Shown piece by piece: positions 11,117 to 20,560 of a DNA stretch of 64,000 nucleotides. The stretch is from Capronia americana (Eukaryota; Ascomycota; Eurotiomycetes; Chaetothyriales; Herpotrichiellaceae). Position 1 is the first letter of the stretch. The number at the start of each line of letters is the position of its first letter. The stretch covers positions 682,001 through 746,000 of the forward strand of contig JADWQD010000001.1 in assembly GCA_016110215.1 (NCBI GenBank), written 5' to 3'. Made by a program: the position numbers and the translations under genes. The notes below the pieces were generated by a model. It was given only the letters and a program-made list of their open reading frames with translations. It was not told the DNA's origin and made no database searches.

Positions 11117-11939
11117 CTTGCAAAGAGAATGACGAAGAGAGCAAGTCAAGTCTCGAGATACAGACAGTGACTCATTGCCTTAAGAGTAGACCTGCGAGGC
11201 ATATTTGTATCTTTTCCGAGATCTTGTAAGAGCCTGTCCCTGCTCGAGACTACCCTCCCTTTGGAGTGACTGCATTCTGCAAGCCATCATTTGCAGGGGT
11301 GGATCGGAGCACGATGATGAACCAAGGACATTATCGCATGGTTTCGGCCATGGCGAACTCCAATGGGATGGGTCGGTTGTTCGGTAAAACGAGGCGGAAC
11401 AAGGCTCTCTCTATCATGACTGACCTCGGGCCATTCGTGGCACGTGAACAATACAAATCTGCATGATACAGGATGATTGGGCGCCACAGTTAGATGCGGG
11501 TGCCGGGGTGTCTATTGAAACGTTTGCCGTTGCACATGCTTCCTTGCACCGCCAAAAGCTTCCGTCCGAAACAATGTGTAGAGGCCCTGGGAGGGTGCGT
11601 TTGTAGCTACAGAGCTGTGGCAGCACGTAGCTTATGGATCTGGATGAGGGTGACTTCACCCTGGGGACATGCACATCTTCCACATACCACATCCACTGAT
11701 CAGCCTCAGCATTGTTCAATTTCAGGAACATGAACGATGATGTCTTGCCAAATCAAGATTGAATCGACTTAGGTCGGGAAAACAGCCTGGCTGGTCCCCA
11801 CGAATTCGCTGAACTCGTCCAAGCCCCAGAAAAGAGTTTAAACGAAGATTAGAGCCGATGTTGATGGCAGTCACAAAAGCCACGAGGGTCAGTCCAAACA
11901 GCCATGCAGGCCCAGCAGGAGAGAGGGCTTGGTAGGAAG
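11117..11939. promoter_or_regulatory. Promoter region of the monooxygenase and 3' flank of the regulator
   Basis: Contains a double TCGG-N4-TCGG box at 11373-11384. A GTTTCGGCCAT word at 11341-11351 also occurs at 14502-14512, upstream of the regulator. No gene is supported. Confidence 0.45.
11373..11384 (-). promoter_or_regulatory. Double CCGA-N4-CCGA box
   Basis: On the minus strand this is the exact 12-mer found as the first two units of 16259-16278. It lies 257 nt upstream of the monooxygenase ATG. Confidence 0.45.
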
Positions 11940-14329
11940 TCACGAGCACTCCATGCCATAGATGGAAAAGTCTTGTGGGTCGGCAAATGTGAAGTCGAAA
12001 TTCAAGATGTCGTCCACCGAAGGCAGCAGCATCTCGCTCGGGCTAAAGTCGTCGGAAGCGGTCCGGGTCAAGGTCGCAGGAACAGGATGCAACAATTCCA
12101 TGTTGCTCGATAAATCGACCAGTGTCGTGCTTTCACGTGCTTCTCGCTCAGCCGCAATCCTTGACAACTTCTCTTGGGCTTGCTGGAACAATCGAAATGC
12201 TCCATCGGCACCCCAGTAGGTGTTTTTAAGTTCCGCTTGGAACATCATGCACAGCTGTAGCCTGTGATGACCCAGACGGGAGATTGAACGAGTCTGCGAC
12301 TTGCAGTCCAGCAGGTGGATTTGCATTGCCAGGATCAGAGGAGATATACTAGAGCACGTCAGCGGTACCGTTTTCGCAGCGATCATCGTATCGCGAAACA
12401 AGGGGTGCCATGGAGGTGAGCTTACATTGCAGGACTGATGAACTCGACGAGATCCAAATTCATAATCTCTTCAAGAATGTTGTTCATATTGTTCGCGGCC
12501 GCCCTTGTTTTTTGAGCGGCTTCAGCCCGACATGACGACAGCACTGCATCCACTGGATCCTTGGGATGAGAGAGAACGTAAGGTCGAAAAAGCATGATCA
12601 TAATGGCTCTAGACATGCCCATCAGTGAAAGCCCTCAAACGCAATCTTTGTACCTAGGGGCAGGAATTACTCATAATGAATGCGAACTTGACAGGCGAAG
12701 AATTGTTCGTATTGATTCGGTGGTCGCTGACCAAATGTCGCCAATGTCGTGTACTCTTGCAGTTCCGATTCGTGCATTCGGACTTGTGCTTGGTCGGTTC
12801 GCCAGATGTTCCTTGAATGTAATCGCAATATCCGGCCGAGCAAGATGCTGAGGCTGACAAATTTGCTCCACAGCTCGCCGACCACAGTCGATGAGTATAA
12901 GAGACACTTGCTTTTGATGTCTTGGGGAATGCCATCGAGGTCGTCAGCCACGTCCGAGGGCTCCGGATGGGGTACATCGCAGTCTTCCAGATTGATCCTC
13001 ATCGGGCGACCTTTGATGAACGCGAGCCATCGATCCCGGACGAGACAACACCACCAAATTCGCCGGACGGTACGCATCCTATCGGCCGGCAGATGGCCCC
13101 GGCGCCTGTCGCCAAAGGAAGAACGATGGAGGCCCATGCACTGAGACATGGATATCGCGATCCCGGTCCAATGCCATGCTTCAAAGCGATCCTGGCTGTC
13201 GGGATGCCAGTAACCGAGAATCAACACAGCCTGCACCAAGACCAACTGGTCACTTTCTTGGTTGTTGTCATACAGCAGCTTCGAGTCGCGTTAGTTTGGG
13301 GCAATTTCTCCGTTTGCGTACGGACCTTGACATGCTGGTACATTGCAATCTTCATCGCCTTTTTGGTCTGAAATCCCGACCTTTTGACCACGTCCAGAGG
13401 TAAAAACTATGAGGTACTATCAGTCGAGAACATCGATCACCACGCCGGACCACGTGAATGGGGGCTCACACTGGCGGCAACATGGAGAATACTCCATAAG
13501 AGAATAAGACTGACGCCTTGGCACCCACGCCTCGAGTATGAATCCAAGAACGACTTGGCTTCGAGTACGGGCAGGAGCGGGTGAGCATTGCGAAAGTAGG
13601 CGAGCACCGCTGTGTCGCAGACATCTTTGGGTGGGATGGAAAAGGCCCCTTTGACGCGTAGGAACTCGAGCTCTTCCGGCGGCGTTTCCTTGACCGTGTA
13701 TCCCGGGACCAAGAACTGCGGCTCGAAGGTGACAGGCTGAGATGAGTCGGTTGTTTTCAGCAATTCGCCCAGGGATCCTGCGGTCCCATCATCGTCTCCT
13801 GTCGGAAGTCAGCAGATGCATCTCGAGAGCGTGTAACTCGGTAAGGGTTAGGTTCAGAAAAGGAAAGTTACCTGTATATGACAAAGCTGCGCGATTGACA
13901 GGCGCAGGAGAGCCGCCGTGCGAGTGCACGAGAGCAGCTCTCGAGCGTGCTGGAGTGGGAGTGGAAGCCTCAATTTCGGCGTTGTGTCGTGAGACAGCAC
14001 CTTCAGGAACAGGTAACTGTGACGAAGGGCTCCAGGAGACAGCGACATGAGAGTTGTCTGCGCTGGGAACTACGGTCCTGTTTCTGCGGCATCAGTCTCG
14101 TCAAGCGCGGCGAGATGGGCCTGGTATCTTACCCTCGCTTTTTGCGGGGAGCAATGTGGCATTGGACCCCGTCGAGCGAGCAATTCGCACATGGCAGCCC
14201 AACAGTAGCGACATTGCACCGCACCTTTCGCGAGTTGCAATTGCGGCAGGCTATTCTGGCTCGTCGACGCCCACGTGCCCCGGTATTCTGGGAGACAAGG
14301 CTGCTATCGGCCACGCGCGCATCGTCCAT
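11940..14329 (-). CDS. Zn2Cys6 transcription factor with Fungal_trans domain
   Basis: Seven exons: 14133-14329, 13872-14083, 13470-13798, 13326-13406, 12671-13278, 12426-12608, 11940-12348 (2019 nt, 672 residues). The N-terminal cluster is CX2CX6CX8CX2CX6C (RIACRNCNSRKVRC...) followed by a basic RKKR linker. A Ser/Pro-rich linker leads into the regulatory domain (AFSIPPKDVCDTAVLAYF, then the RRIWWCCLVRDRWLAFIKGRPMRI signature of PF04082, as in cutinase or lipid-responsive activators). The C-terminus is acidic (DDFSPSEMLLPSVDDILNFDF), which suits an activation domain. It lies between the monooxygenase and the metallo-hydrolase on the same strand, so it is the likely local regulator. A TCGG-N4-TCGG box overlaps its own upstream region, compatible with autoregulation. 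Confidence 0.92.
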
Positions 14330-14779
14330 CTGTTGTTGAGGCGAGGTGTTTCGGCGAGACTGACTTGTCGGTTTGTCGGAGCGCGGTCAAGAACCGAAGG
14401 ACCCTCTCATAGATGGCGACGGAGGAAGAGGTCGCTACCACAGATTTCTCAGTTCCGGTTCAATGGCTTTGCCTTGAAATTCGTCTGAAGAGACAACCGA
14501 GGTTTCGGCCATTCGGTTTCGGGATCAGTCGTTTTCCCGTGACAGGAAGCATGCGCCACGTGACACCACTTACCAGTTCCGAATTCGGGACATTACGTGA
14601 AATGCAGGGCACCGAGAGGGCAACTTCTGGCCTTGAGTGGAAAGCAAGCTGAAAGAAAGATGTAGGCCTGTGTATGTCAAACCATCGTTCTCACCAGAAG
14701 CTATCGCAAGCCTCTGACGCGAGCAATTACGGGAAAGTGGACTGTCTGCAGGGCTCATCCCGATGCCTGACCCAGATAG
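14330..14779. promoter_or_regulatory. Promoter of the Zn2Cys6 gene and 3' flank of the metallo-hydrolase
   Basis: Holds the TCGG-N4-TCGG box 14368-14379 and a repeat of the GTTTCGGCCAT word (14502-14512). No gene is seen. Confidence 0.4.
14368..14379 (-). promoter_or_regulatory. TCGG-N4-TCGG box upstream of the regulator
   Basis: Same half-sites and 4-nt spacing as the boxes at 7608, 11373 and 16259. It sits 39-50 nt upstream of the regulator ATG. Confidence 0.4.
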
Positions 14780-15934
14780 CTAACATACAGTCTCCTTAGG
14801 GAGCCCCTTTTCAATATCAGCGATCCAGTTCCACCTCAAATCTCGGCCCAATCCTCGTCTGTGCCAGTCATTGATAGACTCGGGAAACAAAGGCATGTTG
14901 ACATGTCTTACACAGGAGTCATGCGCCAGGAGCAGTAACACATTCTCTTGCCCGTCAAATTCTTGCATTTTGCCAATGGAACGCATCGCTTCGGCCAAGT
15001 CCTCACCCCATCTCGGCCGCCATACAGGACCCTTAGCAGCCATTCCTCGAGACTTGTTCAGCTCTTCAAAGCGTGTACCGGGGCAAAAGGGAACGTCACG
15101 GGTCACGGACGGCAGAGGGTTGGGGAGGATCGAGTCGGGCAAAGGCAGATGTTCGGATGGTCGAACTTCTCCACAATGGTGGGCGCAGTCTCCTCCGAGG
15201 AACAAGAACGTCGACTCCGGACCTGTCGTGGTACGAACGAGGGCGCACAGATGGCCGACGCTGTGTCCCGGCGTGTCGAGGAGGTATAGCGATCCGTCCT
15301 TGAAGTAGTCCACGGCTCGCAGTGGTCCGATATGTAGGGTTTCGGGGCCCTCAAAGTCGATTTCTCTGATTTTGCGGCCTTTAATGTCTTGCTCATTGAT
15401 CCCTCCCAGGTTTGAGTTGCCTCCATTGGTAACGAAGGTCTCCAAGGCATTTGGTCCGAGGACTAAAGTCGTCGATGGAGGAAACAAGGCCATGTTACCC
15501 TTGTGATCCCAGTGAGTATGGCTGTGGTCCGTTGATCAGCTTCTGCACCAATGCTGTGACAAGCCTCAAGCGTACCTCCAGATCACTGCATTGATGTCCT
15601 CCCGCTTGATATTGTGTTCTTCGAGTGCATCGACCACGTCTTTCTGGACTGTGATCTGGTGACCGACCTTCTTCAATCGGTCAGCGACCTCCGACCCCAG
15701 CGTTTCAAGATCGGTCGGGACACCCAGGTCGAACAACAGCTTCTGCCCGGAGTGATGTTCGAGCAGAAAGCTGAGAGATGGCACGGCACGGAGAACCTCC
15801 ACGCCCTCAATTGGCGGATAGTAGAGGTTGTTGCAATTCGACCCGTGGATTGTCACGAGGTCGAGGACCTTGGTCGTAATGGTGACATCCGAATGCGGGA
15901 TGACGAGACCATGGGGATTAATTCGTTCGATCAT
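14780..15934 (-). CDS. Metallo-beta-lactamase-fold hydrolase (lactonase-like)
   Basis: Exon 1 is 15576-15934 and exon 2 is 14780-15521 (366 residues); the intron has GTACGC and CACAG ends. The splice junction creates the metal-binding motif SHTHWDHKGN (HxHxDH, residues 120-126). TPGHSVGH and the GGDCAHH aspartate complete the dinuclear zinc site, with a late HDSCV histidine. The open frame continues 75 codons further upstream, but the ATG at 15934 has a good CACCATG context and gives the usual N-terminus. Members hydrolyse lactones, thioesters or related bonds. Here a lactone or ester made by the adjacent monooxygenase is the natural candidate substrate (inference). Divergent from the exporter at 16467. 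Confidence 0.88.
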
Positions 15935-16466
15935 GGTGAAAATGGCGACGGTGTCTGTCTGAGAAGGCAAGAAGTCGTTGAAGCAGTGGTGGCCGAGTGG
16001 ACACAAACCCTTCAGACGACGAGTTTGCGCTCTGATATACGATCTGCGTTCATGATCACAGACAAGTTTTGTCTTGGCCGGAGGAAATGTGTGGGAGATG
16101 CTGCTCGAAAGGCCTCGACTAAACCGGCTTTTTCGACCAAAGTAAGAATCCGATCCCAAGCAGTCAGCTCATCGCGGCTCCATTCTTTACCGGCCCTTAC
16201 TTGATACTTCTACCGCCCGGAAACGACCTCGGTCACGAAGCTGGCCCAGTCCATCCAGCCGAACAACCGACCTACCGAGTTCAATCTGGCCATCCGGGGA
16301 GGAATTCACACCCCGCAAAAGTTGAAGAATGGCTCACCCCATGTCTCGGCCAGAACGCGACAATGGCCATCACTGACTCTAGAAATAAATAGACCAACAT
16401 CGCTCTCGACCCTGTGGTTCAATGCTCGTGATCCCTTGAATAAATCCGGTGGTCTTGCATTTCACT
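15935..16466. promoter_or_regulatory. Bidirectional promoter, metallo-hydrolase / exporter
   Basis: 532 nt between divergent ATGs, with the triple CCGA box at 16259-16278 near the middle. Confidence 0.55.
16259..16278 (+). promoter_or_regulatory. Triple CCGA box, 4-nt spacing (candidate Zn2Cys6 site)
   Basis: Three CCGA half-sites spaced 4 nt apart. It could serve both divergent genes, 189-208 nt from the exporter ATG and 325-344 nt from the hydrolase ATG. Confidence 0.5.
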
Positions 16467-18578
16467 ATGGCAGAAGACAGTTCCAAGATAGTCATGGCAG
16501 AGCACGCCGACCAAGTCGATGAAAACATGGTCCAGTCTGGTCAGCCCGAGAACGAAAAGATCACCGGACAGCTGATCCTAGCGTTCATTGTAAGTACAGC
16601 TGATCTCTACTTCAACATCTGCAACCAAATGGGTCCCAAGCTTACCTCTTGTCTGTGCAGGCCTTGATCTCTCAGGTGATTTGCTACGAGAACACGCTCC
16701 TCATCCCGGGCTCCCTGTTGTCGTACATCAATGCCGATCTTGGACCCGATCCGGCGTACACGTGGATTTCGGTGTCCTGGTCTCTTTGCGCTGCCGTCAT
16801 GGTCAGCGTGGCTGGCCGCCTCGGCGATATATTTGGCCGACGATATTTCATGCTGTGCGGTAGCGCCATTGCATTTATCGGAACCATCAGTGGGTGAACT
16901 GCCCCAACCCATGCTATCGAGCACAACTCCCTAACAGGTGTGTTCCTCCGCTTCGAAGTTGGTGCAACCGGAAAGAGCATTCCTCAAATGATTGTCAGCG
17001 GCATCTTCTTTGGCTTCGCGGCAGGCATTCAGGAGACCTACTACGCATGCCTGATGGAGTTGGTGCCCTACAATAAACGGACTCTATTTATTGGTAAGCC
17101 CGCTACGACCCCAACCGACAATGGATGATTAATGTCTTGTCTGCCAGGTCTGGGATGTGTTTGCGGACTACCGTGCTTGATCTCTCCCCTCATCGCATAT
17201 GCCATGATGGAGCACTCGAGCCTCGGGTGGAGAGCTCCCTACTGGTACATGGCGGCGTGGGCGGGAGTAGCTTTTCTCCTTTTGCTCTTCTTCTACAAGC
17301 CGCCCAACTTCGACACCAAATACCACGGCACCAAACATCGCCTCGAGCTGGCCAAAGAGATCGATTTTGTGGGATTGCTCCTCTTCACCGCGGCCGCCGT
17401 CCTCTTTCTCGTGGGTCTCACTTTTGGTGGTGGGATTTACCCCTGGGCGTCGGCCAACACCCTGGTTCCGCTCATCCTCGGCCTCGTCCTCTGGATCGTA
17501 TTTGGACTGTGGGAATGTTTCACCAAGTCGAAGCTCCCCCTGATGCCGCCGCGGCTATTTCTTCACGTTCGCTCGTAAGCATGACTGACGTCGGCGAAGA
17601 AGCCCATTGGGTTGGACTTACTGACACATCTGCTAGGTTCGACGTTGTCCTGGCGGTGTCATTCGTGAGTGGAATGTTCTACTACAGCGTGCCCGTAATC
17701 TGGCCCCGAATAACGGCACTCCTGTTTGTCCCGGCCGACAAAATCATCGTGCGTGGCGCCTATGCAATCATTCCGAACCTGGGCACCTGGGGTGAGTCCG
17801 AATATCCACCCTGCTTACTGCTTTCATGCAAACTGAAGTGGAATCTCTAGTTGCCGGCATCTCGCTGGTTCTGATTTTCTCCCGCGTCAAGCGTGAACGA
17901 TGGGTGATTGTCTTCTGTTTGGTCATCCAGATCTCTCTGATTGGCTCTCTGGCTTCCTTGGGAATCAACAGCAACACCCAAGCCGTTGCCACCGTGTCAG
18001 TTCTGTCATGTTTCGTCAACCAGCCCCTGTTCCTGGCATTTGTCATCATTTCCCTCCAGATCGAGGACCAAGTCGACATGTACGTATGAAGCCTCTTCGT
18101 CTTGTCTCATTCAAGTCTCCTTCATGTCTGACAAAGGCTCAACAGTGGCATTGCCTCCGGAATTCTTTCTACAATTCGTCTGATTGGTGGTGCCGTGGGT
18201 ACGGCCGTCTACAGCACAATCCTCTCGAACGCCTATGCCCCACGTCTCGTAGACAACATCGAACAAGTCGTGGCCACGACCGGGTTTCCAAAGTCCGAGA
18301 CGGCCCAGCTTATCAAGGCAGCTGCCGCGAACACAGCCAAGGCCTATCAGGCGGTACCCAATATCACGGCCGAAATCATCCAGTTGTGTCAGGTGGCGGT
18401 GAAGAGTGGCTACATTCATGCGGCTCACATCGTCTGGCTGAGTGCTATGGGATTCGGTGGACTTTCTCTGATCTGTGCCTTGTTTATTCGGAGCCCATCG
18501 GAGGCTCAGAGAACTGGTGTGAGAGCCGTCCATCTGCAGAACGAATTGTCACAGACTACTACGGACGAAGAAAAGTGA
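16467..18578 (+). CDS. MFS exporter, TRI12/fungal multidrug-like, 14 TM
   Basis: Seven exons: 16467-16589, 16661-16889, 16938-17093, 17148-17574, 17637-17791, 17851-18079, 18146-18578 (1629 nt, 542 residues). Upstream of 16467 the frame has only a GTG. The first half carries the loop motif GRLGDIFGRRYF, and the sequence WISVSWSLCAAV and RLIGGAVGTAVYSTIL match the TRI12/DHA2-type proton antiporters (PF06609), which move small organic compounds or toxins out of the cell. The exon 2 donor is GTGGGT, because the more obvious GTGAAC would shift the frame. It is the last gene inside the two direct repeats, and export or uptake of the pathway compound is its likely job. Confidence 0.9.
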
Positions 18579-19353
18579 TCAAAATGGGAAGCCGGGGGGG
18601 CAAGAATACATGTTTGGGTATCTCCAGATAGCTGGACCAACAAAGCTGCGAGACGCATATTCAGAAAAAGTCTCTCCCAGAGCGGATGCTTGAATCTGGA
18701 ATAGGTAGCAATATGTCTACGCGACTTTGTCGGTACATAATCAATGAAGATGGGTGGTGAAGGCAAGATCCATTGTCATTTCTGTGTATAAAAGCGGCGC
18801 GGTCAGGGTGAGTCGCACGTGAGCTGCGAGGTCGAGGAGCTATCACGGATCGGAACAATATCATGCCGAGATGCATCCCAGCTTTCACTGCAGCTTCCCG
18901 TCGAGCTCCGACAAACTCCCTCTATATCTCTATCATGCCTACTGCGTACATAAGGCACGAAATACTACATGAAACCAAGGGATCTGACAGCTACTTCATG
19001 CCTGCATCCAGTGCAACCTTTGCATCCGTACATTTCGGCGTCCAATGTTGTGTGCGATGTGCGTAACGACTTCTATCTTCAGCTCTCGATTATCCGATCA
19101 AAACCCATCTCTGTGGAGAACAATCGGAGACAAGTCACTCAGGCGTGCGGAGCACGGTAAGCATTCTATCTGAATAAAGCAAGCGTAGGTAAAGTGCAAG
19201 GTATATAAGATAGATGCTTTGACGTCTTTCAATTCCAGTTCAGGACACTCGGAAAGTCGTCCGCCGTTCGGGTTTACATTCCTTGACCTCGCCGTCATCT
19301 CAGTAACGGTGCCCAACCAGGAAGCTTGATTGCATGAAAGCTCAATCACAGCA
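18579..19353. other. Right flank of the cluster
   Basis: Contains right repeat copy 18829-18872 and a TATA-like TGTATAAAAG at 18784-18793. No gene is supported. Confidence 0.55.
18829..18872 (+). repeat. 44-bp direct repeat, right copy
   Basis: Partner of 4392-4435, same orientation, one mismatch at 18834. The copies are 14,437 bp apart and enclose exactly the seven cluster genes. Confidence 0.95.
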
Positions 19354-20178
19354 ATGTCGTCAGCCAGTCAGTCCCGCTCTCTCCTCCGCGGCTCCGCGAT
19401 TCTCATAATCTGGGGCCGCCAATCCAACCTCAGCATCCCAGACGAACGCGCCCTTAACGACTGGTGGACAAACGAACACCTCCCCGAACGGCTCGCCATC
19501 CCAGGCTTCCACCGCACGCGACGGTACTACTACACCTCGAAGGACGGCTCCGACGAGCAAGCTGGGACAGCGACCTCGCACTCGCACTACATGGTGATGT
19601 ACGAAGTCTCGTCCCTCTCAACGCTCACATCCCCGCCGTACATGCACGCGCTCAACAATCCCACGGCTGGGACCCAGAAATTCATGCCCGTGCTCGCCAC
19701 CATGAACCGCTCGGCGTGCAACGTCCTGCTTTCCGTTTCGCGGGTCGAATTCTCGCAGTGTCAGCACGGCGGCGTCGGCGGGACTCTCGCGCACGTGGTG
19801 TTTCAAGCCCCTGAGTCAGCTGAAGCGCGAGACGCATTAAGGACATACCTCGCTACTGGGGCCTGGGAGATGATAGTCGGCTTCTTCCCCAGTGTTCTCG
19901 CGATGCACCTTCTCGAACATAATGAGGAAGCCTCCCGAAGCGGGAATTCGACGAAATCGTACGATAATGTCAACTTCCAGGCTGGTGGTGGTGGCGGCGG
20001 GGATGAGCAAGGGCGGAGATGGATGCTGCTCGTCGAATTTAGCGATCCATTTGATGCGCCATTTGCGAGCTATAAGGAGAAGTGTAGAGGGTTCGGCGAG
20101 GGGTTGAGTGCCCATGGCGTCGATTTGTCGACATTGAAGGAGGAGATTTACGGGCTGGTTATTGCCATGGAGGAGTGA
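19354..20178 (+). CDS. Dimeric alpha/beta-barrel (EthD-like) protein
   Basis: Single exon of 274 residues from the ATG at 19354 (MSSASQSRSLL). The frame upstream starts only at TTG. The motif NDWWTNEHLPERLAIPGFHRTRRYYY is the classic A/B-barrel pattern of EthD-like proteins: a conserved acidic/His helix followed by a strand. A second half (WMLLVEFSDPFDAPF) suggests two fused barrels. A glycine run (positions about 214-221) is a linker. Such proteins act as small-molecule isomerases, dehydratases or helpers in fungal pathways, but no substrate can be named. It lies just outside the right repeat; whether it belongs functionally to the cluster is open. Confidence 0.72.
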   Translation: MSSASQSRSLLRGSAILIIWGRQSNLSIPDERALNDWWTNEHLPERLAIPGFHRTRRYYYTSKDGSDEQAGTATSHSHYMVMYEVSSLSTLTSPPYMHALNNPTAGTQKFMPVLATMNRSACNVLLSVSRVEFSQCQHGGVGGTLAHVVFQAPESAEARDALRTYLATGAWEMIVGFFPSVLAMHLLEHNEEASRSGNSTKSYDNVNFQAGGGGGGDEQGRRWMLLVEFSDPFDAPFASYKEKCRGFGEGLSAHGVDLSTLKEEIYGLVIAMEE

Positions 20179-20560
20179 TTAGGCGTGCTTGGGCGTCAAG
20201 TTCAGTGTATGTATTGGGTATTCGAGCGGTTGATCTGGGTGAGCTGTTGGCCGCATGGAATACAACAGGACGAAACACCATAAGAAATCGACAGGCTAAA
20301 GTTCGTCAACTCTGATCGTCCGCTTGATTTACGTTTATTGGTTGCAGATTATGCGCGTAGGATGAAACCTTTGAATTCGACGTTTTGTTGCTGGTTGTGG
20401 CTATGATGAGATATTGTCTGCGGACTGTCTGCTCTCGTGATAGCAACTTGCAGGTGGAACTGCTGGAGACTCTGGCTTTCTTTGGAAGATCCTCGAAAAT
20501 CAGGTATCTTCAACCCTGAACAACTGGCATCGCTATCCTCTGCTCAAGACCGCCTTCCAA
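20179..20560. other. Intergenic between convergent genes
   Basis: About 380 nt between the stop of the A/B-barrel gene and the 3' end of the phosphoketolase relic. Nothing recognised. Confidence 0.5.
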
